Below, in pieces: positions 62,175 through 64,000 of a stretch of 64,000 bases of DNA. The translations under genes and the position numbers were made by a program. The notes under the pieces were generated by a model. That model searched no databases. It saw only the letters and a list, made by a program, of their open reading frames with translations, and was not told the origin of the DNA. The stretch covers positions 49,594,469 to 49,658,468 of the forward strand of contig JAMXBB010000002.1 in the NCBI GenBank assembly GCA_024138015.1, read 5' to 3'. The DNA is from Lumnitzera littorea (lineage: Eukaryota; Streptophyta; Magnoliopsida; Myrtales; Combretaceae). How positions within the stretch are numbered: the stretch's first letter is position 1; each line of letters opens with the position of its first letter.

Positions 62175-62626
62175 CAAATTATTTGAGTGAGAAAGCTCGA
62201 TACCAGAAAATTAAATCAAAAAGTATATGGAAAAATTATTTGAGCGAGAGATAAGGGACAAATTATTTGAGTGTGAAAGCTTGATACCAAAAAATATATG
62301 GAAAAAAAAAAAAACGACGGAAGCTTTGATAACTACAATAAATATAACAAGAAGTTTGTGATAACAAAGAATAAAATTGATGAGTCAAAGAAAGATTACC
62401 TGTTGTTGGCATACTCATAGAGTCGACCGCGGCTGGAGAAGATGATAAGAGCAACTTCAGCATCACACAGGACTGATAATTCATAGGCCTTCTTGAGCAG
62501 TCCATTGCGTCTCTTACAAAATGTGACCTGCCTATTTGTTGTGTTCTCTATCCTCTTGATTTCGATTTTGCCCCTTCCCAATTTCTTATGGGAAGGGCCT
62601 TCGGGTGATTGGCTTGGAAACTCCGT
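38083..62626 (-). CDS. SHP: SHATTERPROOF/PLENA-lineage MADS-box transcription factor (7 coding exons)
   Basis: Coding exons on the minus strand: 62626-62400, 53195-53114, 50647-50586, 50500-50401, 49629-49588, 38735-38694, 38259-38083. All have GT/AG borders and matching phases. The lengths 82, 62, 100, 42 and 42 nt equal the AGAMOUS-family exon sizes. Total 732 nt, 243 aa. Residues about 17-75 are the MADS domain (DNA binding, dimerisation), 76-103 the I region (SVRGTIERYKKACSD), about 104-171 the K coiled coil (HILGEGLSTMSFKDL, GRLEKAIGRIRTKK), then the C region ending with AG motifs RNFLSVNLLDPN and QTALQLV. RNFLxVNLL places it in the PLE/SHP lineage rather than AG proper or STK. The family acts in stamen, carpel and fruit identity in MADS quartets. 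The start is taken as ACG at 62626-62624, where relatives have ATG (MEFP). No in-frame ATG exists upstream. Confidence 0.9.
38260..38693 (-). other. SHP intron before the last coding exon, with (AG)n tract
   Basis: A 434-bp intron between the second 42-nt exon and the C-terminal exon. A plus-strand (AG)n run at about 38658-38682 (CT in the transcript) lies only about 12 bp inside the donor. Confidence 0.75.
40490..41400 (-). mobile_element. LINE (non-LTR retrotransposon) RT 3' fragment in SHP intron
   Basis: Minus-strand translation gives the typical plant LINE C-terminal order. First comes CKPKEGGGLGI followed by LWNKVA and a WVKKELLRRRSF stretch (about 41390-41220). Further on is the zinc-binding RT module (zf-RVT) with CQMVEETHDLLFFGYYYTKQLW (given as CQMVEETHDLL plus FFGYYYTKQLW) in the frame at 40507-40698. 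Stops interrupt it. The element is in the same orientation as the gene and is truncated at its 5' end, as LINE insertions often are. Confidence 0.7.
42091..42426. mobile_element. foldback (inverted-repeat) element, MITE-like
   Basis: The left arm (TTTAGCCATTGATCATTAGG, AGAATTACAA, AGATCAACGTTT, TTCAAATAAGGGAT) is complementary to the right arm (ATCCCTTATTTGAA, AATGTTGATCT, TTGTAATTCTT, TAATGATCC, TTAATGGCTAA). The arms are about 140 bp, imperfect, around an AT-rich loop near 42245-42290. It would fold into a long hairpin. No clear target duplication was found. Confidence 0.65.
42147..42243 (+). repeat. three tandem 32-bp repeats in the left arm of the foldback element
   Basis: Units begin at 42147, 42179 and 42211 with TTCAAATAAGGGAT, followed by a variable (T/C)AA(T/C)G and TTCA(T/C)AAAG. 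The right arm has two inverted copies of the AAGTTCAAATAAGGG core. Confidence 0.85.
45864..45896 (+). repeat. G-rich tract with a G13 run
   Basis: GGGTTGGGGCC is followed by thirteen G residues and TGGTGGTGG in an otherwise AT-rich intron. Several G-runs within about 30 bases could form a G-quadruplex on the plus strand, which is the template strand for the SHP transcript. The run length may be affected by assembly error. Confidence 0.8.
47965..48680. repeat. diverged tandem duplication, about 0.3-0.4 kb unit
   Basis: Copy 1 (about 47965-48290) and copy 2 (about 48370-48680) share, in the same order, GTTCATAATT(G/A)GGC-like, TTGGAGCA, CATAA(C/G)AT, GCAACACGGA versus GCAACACAGA, and TGTGACAAA(T/C)(G/A)GGAAAG. 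Divergence is substantial. It probably comes from transposon DNA, because it resembles nothing in the gene. Confidence 0.5.
49630..50400 (-). other. SHP intron between the 100-nt and first 42-nt exons
   Basis: 771 bp, AT-rich, with donor GTTGATC after AAAAAG and acceptor TTTTGCCAG. Nothing else is recognised inside. Confidence 0.75.
50648..53113 (-). other. 2.5-kb SHP intron between the 82-nt and 62-nt exons
   Basis: Bounded by donor GTATATG after ACTCAG and acceptor TTTAAACAATGCAG. It holds an (AT)n run near 51206-51221, long T tracts near 52021 and 52520, and a fragment of plant RNase H-like sequence at about 51540-51670. Confidence 0.7.
51540..51670 (+). pseudogene. RNase H-type (RVT_3-like) retroelement fragment
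   Basis: Plus-strand translation contains IPKELHSVADALASSAHS, which closely resembles the conserved PRELNxVADALA segment at the end of the RNase H-like domain of plant non-LTR retroelements. Only about 40 codons are recognisable and there is no intact frame around them. The assignment rests on this one motif. Confidence 0.45.
53720..54757 (+). mobile_element. LINE remnant (plant RTE/L1-like RT 3' part) in SHP intron
   Basis: Plus-strand translation, through stops, follows the plant LINE RT pattern. There is an FIDNLILVDDMR block where the family has FADDIVLVDETR, followed by LERKGLNISKTKNIAY. Further on, 54290-54530 matches the MRMLRW-type region, and the 3' end (ATAAGATACACAAAGCGACC) closes with TTG repeats. 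The short (TTG)n tail is typical of RTE-type plant LINEs. It is antisense to the SHP gene and has no coding capacity. Confidence 0.65.
57493..57572. repeat. two tandem 40-bp units
   Basis: ATATTTTTAAGTTACATGCA followed by CTTTAATAAGTTGACACATG occurs at 57493 and again at 57533 with one T-to-A change. It is a recent local duplication inside the SHP intron. Confidence 0.9.
58088..58598. mobile_element. hAT-type MITE with 8-bp target duplication
   Basis: Termini TAGGGATAAATGCGG (left) and the reverse complement TAAGGCTAGGTAAACGG (right) are related inverted repeats. The subterminal regions are full of GGTTTGGTT/GATTCGATT-type motifs in inverted array. The 8-bp direct repeat CACTCAAG flanks it (58080-58087 and 58599-58606), matching the hAT superfamily footprint. 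There is no transposase. The target duplication is perfect, so the insertion is fairly young. Confidence 0.75.
61313..61339. repeat. compound (AC)n(AT)n microsatellite
   Basis: About eight AC units run directly into five AT units, inside the SHP intron. Confidence 0.9.
62142..62169. repeat. (GA)n microsatellite near the MADS exon
   Basis: About fourteen GA units on the plus strand (CT in the transcript), roughly 230 bp inside the donor of the large intron. GA-rich tracts are binding sites for BPC/GAGA-binding proteins, which regulate some AG-clade genes; here that is only a possibility. Confidence 0.85.
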
Positions 62627-62636
62627 GGTTGCGGCT

Positions 62637-62820
62637 CTGCAATGAAAATCAACCAACCCAAAAAAGAAAAACAAAAAAAAGAAACAAGTAGTTGAAGATG
62701 ATCCAAGTCTTTAGTTTAATTCAATGATGAGTAAATAATAAAAAAAAAAAAAGGAAAAGAAAAGGATTGTAGGGTTTTATTTTTTTTGCCCCCTTCTTTT
62801 TTTTTTTTTTCTTGTTTTAC
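62637..62820 (-). other. SHP leader intron
   Basis: Donor GTAAAAC after AACCAG (62821), acceptor TTTTCATTGCAG ending at 62637. 184 bp with long T tracts. An intron just before the MADS exon is usual for AG-clade genes. Confidence 0.7.
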
Positions 62821-62980
62821 CTGGTTAAGAATTGATTGGGGTGGAGGGAGGGGGGAGGGGGGATGATGAAAACCAAGAGGTTAGTGTAGGAGCTTGTGGT
62901 TCTTGGTAGAGAGAGAGGAGTAATGAGCAACAATAATGATAGGACAAGGGGAGTTTCAGAAAAAAAAGAAAGAAAGGAGG
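62821..62980 (-). other. noncoding first exon (5' UTR) of SHP
   Basis: CT-rich leader ending in CTTAACCAG at the donor. Between an in-frame stop TAA at 62990-62988 and the MADS exon there is no ATG in any frame of this exon, and none is in frame before the ACG at 62626. The 5' edge is estimated from the TATA-like box. Confidence 0.6.
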
Positions 62981-62999
62981 AGTGGGTTTAAGAATATGG

Positions 63000-63009
63000 A
63001 TATTTATGG
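63000..63009 (-). promoter_or_regulatory. TATA-like box of SHP
   Basis: The minus strand reads CCATAAATAT about 180 bp above the leader donor, suggesting a start near 62970-62980. Confidence 0.35.
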
Positions 63010-64000
63010 ACCTAGAAATAGACGCTTGAACCATAACACACACAACCTGACACTGTAATGTTACTTTCTTACTAGGATAGGAATCTTTTTATTTCTACAG
63101 CGCAAACTTTGTTCTTTCTAGGTATTTAGAAATGGGGTATATGGAGGAGGAACTGTTGAAACAAAATAGGGGAGGTTATGGGTGGCGGAGGATTTTATGG
63201 ATTTATAACGTTGTATGTTTTGTTTCCTTTCAATCGTCCTTTATTTTCTTCATGTATGGGAAAGAGGGAGGGTAATAATTGAAAAGGTCCTTTTGGAAAG
63301 TAAGTTTTCATCCAAATCACTAAATGTTTGCCTTTGGTTTTGTAGTTTTAGTTTGGCTTTCCCTTGTCTCATCGGTTCATCCATCTTGTACGGGACTTTT
63401 TCCTTGTACTTGTGTCATCTCTTCTCATCCAATAATTAAAATTAAGCAAAATTTGATATAATAGATTCAAGTTTTCATTTGAGCAAATAATCTTTTAGCC
63501 GAATGTTAGGACACTTATTTGAGCTTAAAGATTGTAATAGAAAAGGTTACAAGATGATAATTATTCAATCAGACAAACATATGACAGGATAATATCAAAA
63601 TCATTACTTAAACTTTGTACATTATTTTAATTTTACACCTAACACTTAAAGTTGTTAAGTTTTATACATAATTACATTTTTAGTATCAAATTTTATATTT
63701 AAAGTCTGAAGTTGCTACGTGCTATTATCCGATTAAACATTTTTTGGTGTATTCACTGATAACTTTATTATCTTTTTAAATGATAAATCATTTGTAAAGG
63801 AATACAAGTATAAATCAAAAAGTAAAAATTGTTTTGGATGTGCATCCAACGGGTAACTTTAAATTTTAGCACAAATATTGAAAAACATTTAAACGATTTT
63901 AATATCATCCCAAAAACTAATCACGTATCTTACATTACATCTACCTCCCTACTTGTCTTGGAGGGATTGGGTTCAAAATTCAAACACTCGAAGGAACGTA
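63010..64000. other. upstream region of SHP
   Basis: No gene is recognised. 63050-63430 is less AT-rich and may hold promoter sequence. From about 63450 on the sequence is AT-rich with no named motif. Confidence 0.4.

Larger units (their letters stand above)
53196..62399 (-). promoter_or_regulatory. 9.2-kb intron after the MADS exon, probable cis-regulatory intron of SHP
   Basis: Splice borders: donor GTAATC after AACAACAG, acceptor CTAACCAG before CGTAAGAGG. In AGAMOUS-clade genes the intron after the MADS exon carries enhancers bound by LFY, WUS and MADS factors; in Arabidopsis AG it is about 3 kb. Here it is three times longer and carries a LINE remnant, a hAT-type MITE, a 40-bp tandem repeat and a (GA)n tract. 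Candidate motif cluster: CCAGTGA (57921), CCACAATGG (57941, the complement of CCATTGTGG) and CCAAATATGC (57960), followed by a CACGTG G-box (58015). Enhancer function is inferred from the family. Confidence 0.6.

Noticed and set aside
62263..62505. ATG-initiated frame overlapping the MADS exon (MDCSRRPM).
   Set aside because: Shifted frame of the MADS domain that runs into the intron. It matters only as the first AUG of the message.
62396..62674. Reading the MADS exon as starting at 62674 with MFFFFGLVDFHC.
   Set aside because: The first codon is TTG inside the T-rich leader intron, upstream of the acceptor at 62637; it is intron sequence.
62825..63043. 72-codon frame with ATG upstream of the MADS exon.
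   Set aside because: It is out of frame with the MADS domain, ends before the donor and starts at or above the probable TATA box. It does not supply the missing start.
1..64000. CRISPR arrays, rRNA, tRNA, plasmid or phage features.
   Set aside because: None seen. The regular repeats present (60, 32, 40 bp) are coding repeats or transposon repeats, not spacer arrays.

Overview
The window is nuclear DNA of a flowering plant, almost certainly a core eudicot. The evidence is intron-split genes with GT/AG borders, very AT-rich spacers, decayed Ty3/gypsy and LINE retrotransposons, and a PLENA/SHATTERPROOF-lineage MADS-box gene. I see no bacterial features, CRISPR array, rRNA or tRNA, and no undescribed multi-gene system. 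The most unusual thing is the MADS gene itself, which seems to have no usable in-frame AUG.

Layout. 1-4.4 kb is AT-rich spacer with one broken coding remnant. 4.4-6.3 kb (+) holds a three-exon PROTODERMAL FACTOR 1 gene with a perfect L1 box upstream. 7.5-9.5 kb (-) holds a membrane-anchored alpha/beta-hydrolase gene whose coding exon follows a 5'-UTR intron. 10.4-15.1 kb is repeat debris: a direct-repeat pair and an inverted LTR with a pol tail. 15.8-28.0 kb (+) is a chain of decayed Ty3/gypsy elements: pol, LTR, primer-binding site, gag split by a 2.95-kb solo LTR with a perfect 5-bp target duplication, a second gag tail with pol, then an 801-bp LTR. 28-38 kb is AT-rich spacer with dispersed repeats. 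38.1-63.0 kb (-) is the MADS-box gene, about 25 kb long for only 243 codons. Its introns of 9.2 and 10.9 kb carry LINE remnants, a hAT-type MITE, a foldback element and microsatellites. 63-64 kb is its upstream region.

How the genes relate. In Arabidopsis PDF1 (AT2G42840) and SHP2 (AT2G42830) are neighbours, so the window looks like a conserved PDF1-SHP block spread apart by transposable elements. PDF1 is an epidermis (L1-layer) cell-wall protein gene. SHP/PLE proteins are floral C-class/fruit transcription factors. The hydrolase has no evident functional tie to either. Exon borders were placed by reading phase, splice consensus and family exon lengths, without transcript data.
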